A stretch of DNA of 64,000 nt, from the NCBI GenBank assembly GCA_030035585.1, contig CM057482.1:14867001-14931000 (forward strand), given 5' to 3'. Below are positions 11,229-21,800 of the stretch, piece by piece; the first letter of the stretch is position 1; each line of letters opens with the position of its first letter. Position numbers and translations under genes: made by a program. The DNA is from Dugong dugon (Eukaryota > Chordata > Mammalia > Sirenia > Dugongidae). The notes below the pieces were generated by a model, which worked only from the letters and a program-made list of their open reading frames with translations, did no database searches and was not told where the DNA came from.

Positions 11229-11985
11229 CTAGTGGAAAGACCAATCGCTAGAAAAAGACATCCTATTTGGTAGAGAGTCAGCAAAACAAGGGAAACCCTC
11301 AATGAGATGGATTGACACAATAACCCAAACAATGGACTCAAACATACCAACAATCACAAAGATGACACAGGACCAGTGTCTTAGATATCTAGTACCCCTA
11401 TAACAGAAATACCACAAGTAGATGGCTTTAACAAATAGAAATTTATTGTCTCACAGTCTAGGAGGCTAGAAGTCTGAATTCAGGGTGTTAGCTCCAGGGG
11501 AAGGCTTTCTCTCTCTGTGAGTTCTTGGGGAAAGTCCTTGTCATCAAGCTTCCCCTTGGTCTAGGAGTTTCTCAGCGCAGGGACTCAGGGTCCAAAGGAT
11601 GCACTCTGCTCTGGGCTCATCTTGCTTGGTAGTAATGAGGTCCCTCTTCTCTATGCTCAATTCTGTCTTTTATATCTCAAAGAGATTGACTCAAGATACA
11701 ACCTAATCCTGTAGATGAGTCCTGCCTCATCAACATAACTGCCTCTAATCCTGGCTTGTTAACATCACAGAGGTTAGGATTTACAACACATAGGATAATC
11801 ACATGAGATCACAAAATGGTGGACAACCACACAATACTGGGAATCGTGGCCTAGCCAAGTTGACACACATTTTTGGGGGGGGGGGGGTCACAATTCAATC
11901 CTTAACAACCAAGCAGCATTTCGTTCTATTATACATAAGGGCGCCGTGACATAAGCTGACTGGACAGCAACTAACAGTTGTAATT
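11229..11985 (+). mobile_element. RTE LINE 3' end (+), split by an LTR
   Basis: ATGAGATGGATTGACACAAT and AAGATGACACAGGACC are RTE 3' text. It resumes at 11908 (AAGCAGCATTTCGTTC) and ends GGACAGCAACTAACAG. The 531 bp between is the LTR below. Confidence 0.8.
11377..11907 (-). mobile_element. Solo MaLR-like LTR, antisense
   Basis: TGTCTTAGATATC...CCTTAACA, flanked by ACCAG (11372-11376) and ACCAA (11908-11912), a TSD with one mismatch. It contains a run of 13 G at 11875-11887, an expansion of the C-run near the LTR 5' end. Confidence 0.82.
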
Positions 11986-12364
11986 GCGTGTGCTTTGTGT
12001 GCAAGTGAAGTTTTGTGTTCTTTTAATTGAGACCTGAAACGCTCTGTCCTGCTGGGACTTAAGCACGGTCCTGCATGAGACAATAGTGTCCAGCCCAGTG
12101 GCACCCAGCAGGCACTAAATGGCAGTTTATAATCGATGCTGCAATCCATGGCCTGCCACTGTTCCCTGCCCACTCTGCCCTCTCTCTCTGCTCCCAAACA
12201 CCTTACCAGACTCCCCGCTAGGCTCACACTATTCCCTGTCATGCCCTCTCGGCGCCCGTGCCTTTGTGTTCACGTTGTCCCTCTTACCTAGAGGAACCTC
12301 CTCTCCCGCGATGAACTGAATTCTGGGCAGGGTGGTGGCAGCAGAGTGCTGAGGCAGGAGCCTG

Positions 12365-12510
12365 GGCTTTGGAGCCAGAGACAGCTGCAGCATCAGCACC
12401 CCTGGAGGCTTATTAGAAATGGTCCACCAAATTCCAGTAAGATCCCCAGGTGCTCTGCAGACGTGTGAAAGTTTGTGAGGCACTGGCCTAGAGACTTTGT
12501 CATCCAACCT
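12365..12510. mobile_element. MER20-like hAT relic
   Basis: GCAGCATCAGCACCCCTGG, GGCTTATTAGAAATGGTCC and GATCCCCAGGTGCTCTG resemble one half of the MER20-type consensus. Family identity is from memory. Confidence 0.45.
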
Positions 12511-12639
12511 CACTACTTTAGAGAGGGAGAAGCCTAGGCCCAGAGAGGTCCATGATGGGCCAAAATCACACCATAGGCCTAGGGGCAAGAGCTTCGTCTC
12601 CCCACGGAGTTCTCCTTGGCGGCAGCGGTGATAATGTCA

Positions 12640-12850
12640 AAGGAGCCGGGGAAATGGAGTCTGATATTTGCATTTAGGTTTCAGCTCTTCTCCCTCTACT
12701 TCTGGGATCTTCGGTAAATGCCCTAACCTCCCCAAGCCTCAGTTTCGTTTTCTGTGAAATGGGGACAATAAAATGCTCTTCCTCACAGGACTGTTGGGAG
12801 GATTCCATGAGATTTGAACGTGAAATGTGGACTACCAAACTAATAGTGCC
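12640..12850 (+). mobile_element. MIR SINE (+)
   Basis: CAAGCCTCAGTTTCG, TCTGTGAAATGGGGACAAT and ACTGTTGGGAGGATTCC are MIR core text. Confidence 0.7.
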
Positions 12851-12957
12851 TGCCAGCTAGCCTCCTGATCCCACTCTGTTTATCCCCTTTCTCTTGATCA
12901 AAATCTGCTTTTATTTACTGCCGGCAGGAAATGCCCAATTATTTTCCCAAGGTGATT

Positions 12958-13160
12958 TGCAGTTTAAAACCATTTGCCATGGATGTCTGCTCCAACTCAC
13001 GGCAACCCCATGCGTGTCAGAGTAGAATTGTGCTCCATAGGGGTTTGAAAGTAGATTGCCAGGCCTGTCTTCCAAGGTGCCTGTGGGTGGACTTGAACCT
13101 CCAACCTCTCAGTTAGCAGCCGAACACGTTAACAGTTTGCACCGCCCGGGCAGTTTAATA
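12958..13160 (-). mobile_element. AfroSINE, antisense, diverged
   Basis: CAACTCACGGCAACCCCATG, then TTAGCAGCCGAACACG and a head lost in GTTTGCACCGCCCGGG. An older copy than most in the window. Confidence 0.8.
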
Positions 13161-13526
13161 GCTAGAAAAACCAGGTTTAACACTGTCATGGTGGAGTTTC
13201 AGGCATCAGAGAGCAGGTACACAGGGTGTTGGTCAGGTGAGGGAGCCTTTCCTGGATGCTGAGCCTGCAGTGGCATCTAAAAGGGAAAATTCACTAATGT
13301 GCCCTTCCACCCTGAGTGCCTGGGGGTTCTCACTTCTAAAGAGCGAGCTGCGCACAGTTTGCTTTTGTTTCACTGGAAATTGCCCTGCTCACATAGGGGG
13401 TGCTTAGAAATGAGGCTGAGTTATGGAGTATGAAGGCATTGATTGTAATTTGCCTTGTGAGGTCAAGCTGGGTTTGGAATCCAAACTTCTTTTCAAATGT
13501 TTAGCTTGTTGTTTAGATTTATGTAC

Positions 13527-13736
13527 AGGACGGTTACCCAATAAGCGAAGTGCGCACGGGCTTAATTGTGCTTACTTACTAATCTGTAGTGCACCATTTC
13601 ACGTGGGTTTCTCCACATCGTGGGTCTCATGGGTTCACATAAGGATGTGGTGAAACCCATGTGAAAATGTGCACTGCAGATTATTAAGTAAGCACAATTA
13701 GGCCCGTGAGTACCTCGCTTACCGTAAACCGGTGCA
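13527..13736. repeat. Foldback (long inverted repeat) of unknown family
   Basis: Left core arm 13543-13619 and right core arm 13644-13720 are reverse complements over 77 bp with about 10 mismatches. They are separated by a 24-bp spacer. Weaker complementarity extends outward to about 13527 and 13736. Arms contain AAGCGAAGTGCGCACGGG / CCCGTGAGTACCTCGCTT. No second copy is in the window. Confidence 0.85.
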
Positions 13737-14119
13737 TACTGTGCTTACTGGTTAATCCCCCCGTTTATGTAACCTGTATCCTGTAAGATCTTCTCTCTGC
13801 TTTGCTAAAGGCCAGAGTGGGGAGGTGGGAAGAAGTTGTCTCCCTTCCTTGAGCTCAGAGCTCAGAGCAGGAGCAGAACTCAGGACTAGCAATGGGCCAG
13901 ATAAGCTGAGGGTCAAGTCGGGGAGGGCCAGGGCAGGCCAGCCTGTTTATTCTAAGTTGGAACGTCGCTGCTCAGGGTCTGAGGGTCTCCCTTTCTTGCA
14001 TCCATCCTTTGGCCATCTGCCATCTTTTTTGGTGGGGCTATTTGAACCCTGCCCCGATTGCGTGCTTGATGTTGGGCATCTCATCCATGTCTGGTCTCAG
14101 GATAGCCGGTCAGATGGAA

Positions 14120-14605
14120 GCAGCTTCTTTTCTTTTTTACTGTGCGAATTAGATTCCCCTTATAGTTTGTACATAAATTGTTTCATGGCCTTGGTTTCAT
14201 TCCCCACAGTGTGTCAGCACTCTCCCCATTTCCGCCCTCGGCTTCCCATTTCCTTTCGTCCTGATTTTTTTACCCTTTCCTGCCTTCTCATCTTTGCTTT
14301 TGGGCAAATATTGCCCTTTTGATCTCTAAATTGTTCTAAGGAGCACACTCCTCTGGGGCGTTATTGTTTATTTTATGGGCTTGTCTATTGGTTGGCTGGA
14401 AGGTGGTCTCCAGGAATGGCTTCAGTTCCAGATCAGAAGGGTGTCTTAGGGCCATAGTCTTGGGGGTTCCTCCTGTCTCTGTCAGACCAGTAAGTCTGTT
14501 CTTTTTTGTGCATTTGATTTTTTGTTCTACATTTTTCTCCCACTCTGTCCAGGACCCTCTGGGAAGCAGGTTCTTTTCATCTGGGCCCAGCCCTGCTTTT
14601 GGAGG
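14120..14605 (-). mobile_element. L1 3' UTR, antisense
   Basis: A T-rich start (TTCTTTTCTTTTTTAC) followed by GTCTCTGTCAGACCAGTAAG and CACTCTGTCCAGGACCCTC, shared with the L1 ends at 16806 and 58772. Confidence 0.75.
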
Positions 14606-14606
14606 T

Positions 14607-14855
14607 AGGATGTTGTTGTTGTGCTTAGCTGCCATCCACCCGGCCCCAACTCATGACAACCTCATGCACAATGGAACAAAACGCTGTCCAGCCCTGTGCC
14701 ATCCCCATGATTGGTTACAGATCGGACCCATAGAGTTTTCACTGGCTGATTTTCGGAAGTGGATCGCCAGGCCTTTCTTTAGGCTAGGGCCTGTCTTAGT
14801 CTGGAAGCTCCTCTAAAGCCTGTTCAGCATCGTAGCAACATGATATACACCCCAT
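14607..14855 (-). mobile_element. tRNA-Gly-type SINE, antisense, head missing
   Basis: (GTT)n, CAACTCATGACAACCTCATG, ATCGCCAGGCCTTTCTTTAG and GTCTTAGTCTGGAAGC match the other Gly-SINEs. The tRNA-like head is absent. Confidence 0.7.
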
Positions 14856-15786
14856 ATCTGGGGCCAGATTCCTAAGTGTGGACAAGATGCCAAGTTTATG
14901 GATTTGCCAGCTCCCCTGTTTCACTCTGGCTTTGGCTCCCTAGTTGCTCCCCAGATTGCCAGGGTTCAAAGAGAGAGGGAGACTAGTCACCCTGGGCAAA
15001 TCGTGGGTGGCCTTCTCTTGCTCCCACCTGGGGCCATCACGGGGTCTGAGCTCCTCCACAGCCCCCGCCCTGCCTCCTCCCCCATCATGTCCAGTGCTCT
15101 GGAGGCTTCTACTCTCACTGGCTCCTTTTCACAAGCTCTCCTGCCATATGCAATCTGCTAAACTCATTCATACGAAGGAGTGAACCAATAATAATGATTG
15201 CTCCTTTCTGGAGTCTGCATTTCAGCAAGTGGTCAATGCTTTAATTTGAAAAAAGGGAAGAAAGACAGACACGTGACTGCGGGAAGGGTAGACCCAGTGA
15301 GAGACTTCTGAGGAGCCATCTCTCTTTGGGAAGGTCACCAGGCACATCCTCCTCCACATGGAGCTAAGGCTGAAGCCATGGGCCCATTTGCCTCCCCGTC
15401 GCCAGCCCTGTGGGGTGGGAAGCTGAGAGCCAAAACTCATGCCGCCCATTATAGAAGTCTGTCCACTGTAACCCAGGGACGTCAGCAGAATTGAACTGTG
15501 AATCAAAAACTGGAACAAATCGCTTTTATTAGCTAAGCCCCAAACCTAATTCAAATAGTATCTCTTCACTGGTCTGTGAACCAGCTTCATTATCTCCTTC
15601 CCCTGCAGCTGACCAGTTAACCCAGAATTGAACTAAGAGTTTTTCAAAAACTTAGAGCCCCTGCTGGACAGGAACTTACTAACCATCCAGCTAGCCAATG
15701 CCACCCATTTTATGGGGAAGGACACTGAGGCCTTGAAGTTGTGGCCCAGCTCAAAGCCAAGTGGCACCTCAGATTTGACTCTTCAC

Positions 15787-16170
15787 TCTGGTGGGTGTTG
15801 TTAGCTGCTGTTGAGTCGGCTCCGAATCATGGCAACCCCGTGTAGAGCAGAAGGAAATGCTGCCTGGTCCTGTGCCATCCACATGATCCCTGGCATGCTT
15901 GAATCCATTGCTGCCTTCCAACCTAGGGGGCTCATCTTCTAGCACTATACTGGACAATGTTGTGCTGTAATCCATAGCATTTTCATGGGCTAATTTTCAG
16001 AAATAATTTGCGGACCTTTTTTCCTAGTCTGTCTTAGTCTGGAAGCTCAGCTGAAACCTGCCCACCATGGGTGACCTTGATGGTATTTGAAATACCGGTG
16101 GTATAGCTTCCACTGTCATAGCAACACACAAGCCACCACAGTACGGCAAACTGACAGATGGGTGGTGGTT
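15787..16170 (-). mobile_element. Internally deleted RTE element, antisense
   Basis: The 3' end (GTTAGCTGCTGTTGAGTCGG) is at left and the head (TGGTATTTGAAATACCGGTG, then GTCATAGCAACACACAAGC) at right, with no ORF between. Same family as 421-797 and 47755-48125. Confidence 0.72.
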
Positions 16171-16660
16171 TACTCTGGTGTCCCTTTACTGTCTCCACTG
16201 TTTCACGTGATCTTTCGACTCAGAACTCAAGAGATTCTGAGCTGTGTTATCAATTGTGTATGAAGAGTCTTTCTTAAACTAAAACATCAGTAACCCAAAT
16301 GAGAGATGGGTGGCAATGTTGGAATTCTCCCAGCCATCTCTGCTTTCCATAGTCCTTGAAAATAAAAGAGAAAGCTTTAAAATCTGTTGTGCCTTTGGTT
16401 TATATTATTACTAATATTATTGTTGTTTTTCTTACTTACTTCGATTAACCTACTCATTTATAATTTACCTTTCAAAGATTATAACTTCTTTTCAATCAGT
16501 AATTCTTAACCAGGGGATATTTTGCCCCTAGGGGATATTTGACCTTATATCTGGAGACGTTTTTGGTTGTCGCAACTGGGTTCTACTGCCACGTAGTGGG
16601 TAGAGGCCAGGGATGCTGGTGAACATCGTACAAAGCACAGGACAGCCCCACAACAAGGAG

Positions 16661-17700
16661 TTGTTGTTAGCTGCTGTTGAGTCTCCCCTGGCTCATGGTG
16701 ACCCCATATACAACAGAACAAAATGCTGCCCAGTCTTGTGCCAGTCCCATGATCTGCTGTGGATCGGACCATTGTGGTCCACTGGATTTTCACTGGCTAA
16801 TTTTTTTTTTTTTAATACTTTAGATGCAGGTTTGCAGAGCAAATTAGTTTCTCATTAAACAATGACTACATGTATTGTTTTGTGACGTTGGTTGCCAACC
16901 CCACGACATGTCAACACTCTCCCCTTCTCGACTTTGGGTTCCCCATTACCAGCTTTCCTGTCCCCTCCTGCTTTCTTGTTTTTGCCCCTGGGCTGGTGTG
17001 TCCATTTAGTCTCTTTTTGTTTTATAAGCCTGTCTAATTTTTGACTGAAGGGTGAACCTCAGGAGTGACTTCATTACTGAGCTATAAGGGTGTCAGGAGC
17101 CATACTCCCAGGGTTTCTCCAGTCTCTGTCAGACCAGTTAAGTCTGGTCTTTTTGTGTGTGTGTGAGTTAGAATTTTGTTCTACATTTTTCTCCAGCTCT
17201 GTCCCTCTCTTGTGATCTCTGTCAGAGCAGTCAGTGGTGGTATCTGGGCACCATCTAGTTGTGCTGGACTTAGTCTGATGGAGGCTGTGGTAGTTTGGCC
17301 CATTAGTCCTTTGGACTAATCTTTCCCGTGGTTATCTTCATTCTCCCTTGCTCCAGATGGAGTGAGATCAGTGGAGTATCTTAGATGGCTGCTCACAAGC
17401 TTTTAAGACCCCAGACGCTACTCACCAAAGTAGGATCTAGAACATTTTCTTTATAAACTATGTTATGCCAATTCAGCCCCCATTCACTGGCTAGTTTTTG
17501 GAAGTAGATTGCCAGGTCTTTCTTCCTAGTCTGTCTTAGTCGAGAAGTTCTGCTGAAACCTGTCCAGCATCACAGCAACACACAAGCCTCCACTGACAGA
17601 TGGGTGGGAGCTGCACATGATTTGCATGGACTGGGAGTTGAAGCCAGATCTCCTATGTGGACACCAAATTTCTACCATTGAGCCACCATTGCCCCCGTAA
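16661..17700 (-). mobile_element. tRNA-Gly SINE, antisense, split by L1
   Basis: The 3' part (GTTAGCTGCTGTTGAGTC...) spans 16661-16805. The rest, with the inverted tRNA-Gly head near 17655-17698, spans 17483-17700. Short duplications around AACAA(A)GGA mark its insertion into MER5A. Confidence 0.78.
16806..17482 (-). mobile_element. 5'-truncated L1, antisense, with TSD
   Basis: Starts with a T-run (inverted tail) and carries the same 3' UTR as 58772. TTCACTGGCTAATTTTT (16789-16805) and TTCACTGGCTAGTTTTT (17483-17499) flank it, a 17-bp TSD with one mismatch. Confidence 0.85.
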
Positions 17701-17759
17701 CAAAGGATTATTATCCATCCCAAAGTGTCAGTAGTGCCCAGGTTGAGATACCGTGATCT

Positions 17760-18512
17760 AAATCAACACAAAGAGAAAAAAAAAAAGCGTTCTGCAATTC
17801 CCCTACCTTAAACCAAACTCTTCATTTTTCCGCGTGCCTCCCAGCCTCCGCCTACCGTGCGTACTTCAGTTCCTCCAGTTCTCGTGATAATGGCCGTAAT
17901 GCACTCTACATTCACTTTTCTTCACTTACTCTTGCATCCTGAGCTTTTCTACCTCGTGCCTGCTTGTCTTCATAGTTACCGTTTTTAATGGATGTGATAT
18001 AATACTCTAGGAGGTTGAGACCCCGTATTTTACCTGACCAGTCCGAGTTTCTCATTGGCGTGTTTTTTGAGGGACACGCTAAGCGGGCTACATGTGATGG
18101 GAGTGGCTTGCAAGGCCCTTCTGGGCCAGCCGCCTCCTCTTCCTCCAGCCCAGGCATAAGCATCATAGTCTTCATCATCAAAAGGCCTTTATGAAGCGCC
18201 TTGGTGAATATATCCCAGCCTCCAGGCAGGGGGCTGGGAGGAGCTTCTGCAGACATCTTCCCACCAGCCCCTAACATCCGGGGCTTGCTGGCTCAGACAG
18301 ATAGCATATATGTCTGCCCACCACAGAGGCATCCAAAGGCTGGGCTGTGGTCTCCATGCAGAGGGTACAGAGCCAGATCTTTAGGCGACGTTCATGCCAA
18401 GAGTAAGTGTGTCTGGGCTGCAGACAGGCTAGCTTCCCGGAGGGAGCCTGGGCCCTGCCTTCTCTCCTGCAGCTGCCTGGAGGCTTCTTGGAGGACCAGG
18501 GATTTTAGAAGC
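17760..18512. other. Intronic stretch without recognised repeat
   Basis: Mixed composition, no coding or repeat signature that I can name. It precedes the first PAQR5 exon seen. Confidence 0.4.
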
Positions 18513-18612
18513 CATTGGGAGGGAGGGAAGGAAAGGGGGTGGGGGGAGAAGGAAGGAAGGAGAGGAGAGGGAGAGAGGGAAGGGAAGAGAGAGGAGGGAG
18601 GGGACAGGGAGC
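18513..18612 (+). repeat. Purine-only (GGA/GGGA)n tract
   Basis: About 100 bp almost entirely A and G, with many GGGAGG and GGAAGG units, ending 142 bp before a PAQR5 exon. It is a candidate for triplex or G-quadruplex formation. Confidence 0.8.
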
Positions 18613-18754
18613 AGGTCAGTGGGCCTCCAACTTGGGGTCAAGTGCCCCAGGCTCCCAGTGCGCAGCCTAGGAGAACACCAGAGGTCCGCAGAGCTGTTCT
18701 TCCTGAGACTCCCATGCCCCTCCCCTCACCAGCACCCCGTTCTTCTCCCCGCAG

Positions 18755-18882
18755 GTGTTCCATGAGCAGGGCATCATCTTTGGCTACCGGCACCCGCAGA
18801 GTTCGGCCACTGCCTGCCTCCTCAGCCTTTTCCAGATGAACAATGAGACCCTCAACATCTGGACTCACTTGCTGCCCTTCTG
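18755..18882 (+). CDS. PAQR5: PAQR5 coding exon (about residues 18-60)
   Basis: This 128-nt exon starts in phase 0 after a CAG acceptor with a pyrimidine-rich tract, and ends within the Trp codon (TG|G) at a GTATCT donor. It reads [20 protein letters not shown], then the PAQR signature [10 protein letters not shown] at the start of the first membrane segment. The preceding phase-0 exon carrying the start codon is not seen in the window. Confidence 0.96.
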
Positions 18883-21800
18883 GTATCTCCAGGCCCCCTT
18901 GACTAGTCTGTCTCATTCAGGAGCCCCGGGAACTGGGGATTCTCTGAAACACAGCTGGGTTTGGGAGGGCCGAGACTCTGAGCTGGGATTTTGCCCTTCC
19001 CCCACCCCCATCAAAACTGATGTGGAGGTGGGTGATGTTGGAGCCTGTCACTGGGATGAGCTTTAGGGCCTGGGCTGTGGTAGGATTCGAGGTGCTCCTG
19101 ATAGCCCCCCAGACTTGCCCAGTTCCCCTGCCCTAGTGCCTGATGGGGTAATATTATTTTCATTTCCTTCGGTCTTGGAGGGTTTCTGGGTCTTCCAGAA
19201 GCCCTGGTTAAAATGCCTGTAACCTGAGCAAGTCACTTCACCTCTCTGAGCTTCACATGTCCCCATCTGTGAGGCAGGTATGGTCGTCGTCCCTCCCCAG
19301 GGTGCTGTGAGGGTTACGTGAGAGGACATGGGTAAAGGCAGGCGCTGGGCACAGAGCTGTGGACCACCATGATGGCTCTGGAGGCACTTTGTCAGGTGGC
19401 ACTTGAGTGGAGCCAGCTAAGAGTGAGGCTCTGGGGAGCACTTACACAGAAACAGGAGCTGCAGAAAGGTGAAGAGGGCCTTGCTGAGAAAGGTGGGGCG
19501 GAGGCCAGCTTCACACGCCTCACAATTTTGCTTACTGAGTGGACAGTGGAGATGGGGTCAAAATGCAGAAGGACCTCATAGTGTGTCAGAGCTGGGAGGA
19601 TCTCAGAGGTCATCCAGGTCACCTTCCCTTTCAGGCCACTGTTGACTGACATATATGTGGCCTAAGGAAGAGGTGACTTGCTTATATCACCCACCGCGTT
19701 GTGGCAGAGGCTGTCTCTGGACTCCCACTGCAACCATGTTGAGAAGCTGAGAGTAGGAGGGACCCAAGGAGGGCTGTGATGGGAGATGGCGCCCAGGAAG
19801 GCCCACATGCTTATTGGTCCAGTTGTAAGGATTTTTGTTTTTTTTATGTTGAGAGGTAATCCATACTGAAGGCTGTAGTCTTTGCTCTTCGTCAGTAAGT
19901 GCTTCAAGTCCTCTTCACTTTCAACAAGCAAGGTTATGTCATCTGCATATCGCAGGTTGTTAATGAGTCTTCCTCCAATCCTGATGCTGCATTCTTCATA
20001 TACTCCAGTTTCTCGGATTATTTGCTCAGCATACAGACTGAATAAGTATGGTGAAGGGATACAGCCCTGATGCACACCTTTCCTGATTTTAAACCACAAA
20101 GTATTCCTTTTTTCTCTTCGAACAAGTACCTCTTGGTCTATGTACAGGTTCCTCATGAGCACAATTAAGTGTTCTGAAATTCCCATTCTTTGTAGCGTTA
20201 TCCTTAATTTGTTATGATCCACACAGTTGAATGCTTTTGCATAGTCAGTAAAACACAGGTAAGCATCTTTCTGGTATTCTCTGCTTTCAGCCAAGGTCTA
20301 TCTGACATCAGCAGTGATATCCCTTGTTCCATGTCCTCTTCTGAATCCGGCTTGAATTTCTGGCAGTTCTCTGCAATCACTTTTGAATTATCTTCAACAA
20401 AATTTTACTTGCATATGATATTAATGATATTGTTCAATAATTTTCCAAATTCTGTTGGATCACCTTTCTATGGAATGGGCACAAATATGGATCTCTTCCA
20501 ATCAGTTGCCCAGGTAGCTGTCTTCCAAATTTCTTGGCGTAGGCGAGTGAGCACCTCCAGTGCTGCATTCGTTTGTTGAAACATCTCAGTAGATATTCTG
20601 TCAATTCCTGGAGCCTTGCTTTTTTGCCAACGCCTTCAGTGCAGCTTGGACTTCTTCCTTCAGTACCATCGGTTCTTGATCATATGCAGCCTCCTGAAAT
20701 GGTTGAACATTGACCAATTCTTTTTGATACAGTGACTCTGTATTCCTTCCATCTTCTTTTGATGCTTCCTGCATTGTTCAATATTTCGCCCAAAGAATCC
20801 TTCAATATTGTATCTCAAGGCTTGAATTTTTTCTTCAGTTCTTTCAGCTTGAGAAATGCCTAGCATCTTCTTCCCTTTTAGCTTTCTAACTGTAGGTCTT
20901 TGCACATTTTGTTATACTTTGTCTTCTCAACCTGCCCTTTGAAATCTTCTGTAAAAAGTACACATGCTAATAAATTACAGCATTGCACAGGGGAATGGAG
21001 TCAGTTTCTTCCCCAGGCGCCTAGTTCTCCCGAGGTTGACCCACTCTTGCCCGTCCTCCGAGAGCTCTGCTTGGGGCGTGTGAGCATCTAGGACATACGT
21101 GCTTCCCCGGCCCCGGTTCTTTTCTCCCAGTGCTCTTTCCTTTTGCAGTAGAGCATGGACACCTCGCCCTGTCAGCACCTGCACATCTCTCAGGCTTGAA
21201 TAGCTGCGTGGTATTCCATTTTATGGATGAGCCAGAATTGATTGAGGCTGTTTGGATTTCTGTGCCTCTACAGAGTGCTGCCTTGTCCATCCTCATGCGG
21301 GGGTCTTTGGGCTCCTGTGCGAGGATTCCTGGGGCATGACTTCATAGCTGTTTTGCAGCCCAGCCAAGCTGTCTGAGGCACACCCACTGTGCACAGCACC
21401 CCTACTCTGTGCCAGCTCTGAGGGATGATTCCAGTGGAGCAACATGGAGTAGCAGGAAAGGCTTGGGAAGGCCTGGATTAAGGTGCCCTAAGGAAATGGT
21501 GAAAGGAGCCCTAGTGGTGCAGTGCTTAAAGCGCTTGGCTGCTAACCAAAAGGTGAGTGGTTTGAGTCCTGCAGGAGAATGATGTGGCAGACTGCTTTTG
21601 TAAAGATTACAGCCTTGGATACCCTATGAGGCACTTCTACTCTGTTCTATAGGGTTGCTATACGTTGGAATCCACTTGATAGTAACAGATTTGGTTTGGG
21701 GTTTTTAAGAAATGGCGGTGGGGCAGTAGTGGTTCAGTGGTAGAATTCTCACCTTTCATGTAGGAGACCCGGGTTCTATTCCTGGCCAATTTACCTCATG

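Larger units (their letters stand above)
16497..17756 (+). mobile_element. MER5A hAT-type element, split by nested insertions
   Basis: CAGTAATTCTTAACCAGGGG, GTGGGTAGAGGCCAGGGATG and ACAGCCCCACAACAAGGA match MER5A. It resumes at about 17700 with GATTATTATCCATCCC and ends GGTTGAGATACCGTG. About 1040 bp of insertions lie between. Confidence 0.82.

Noticed and set aside
13257-13275. ATGCTGAGCCTG as the missing PAQR5 start exon
   Set aside because: Resembles the expected start (MLSL) for four codons only; the next codons diverge and no suitable phase-0 donor follows.
18201-18839. 212-codon open frame entering the first PAQR5 exon seen
   Set aside because: Wrong frame relative to the PAQR5 exon and rich in Arg/Gly from the purine tract.
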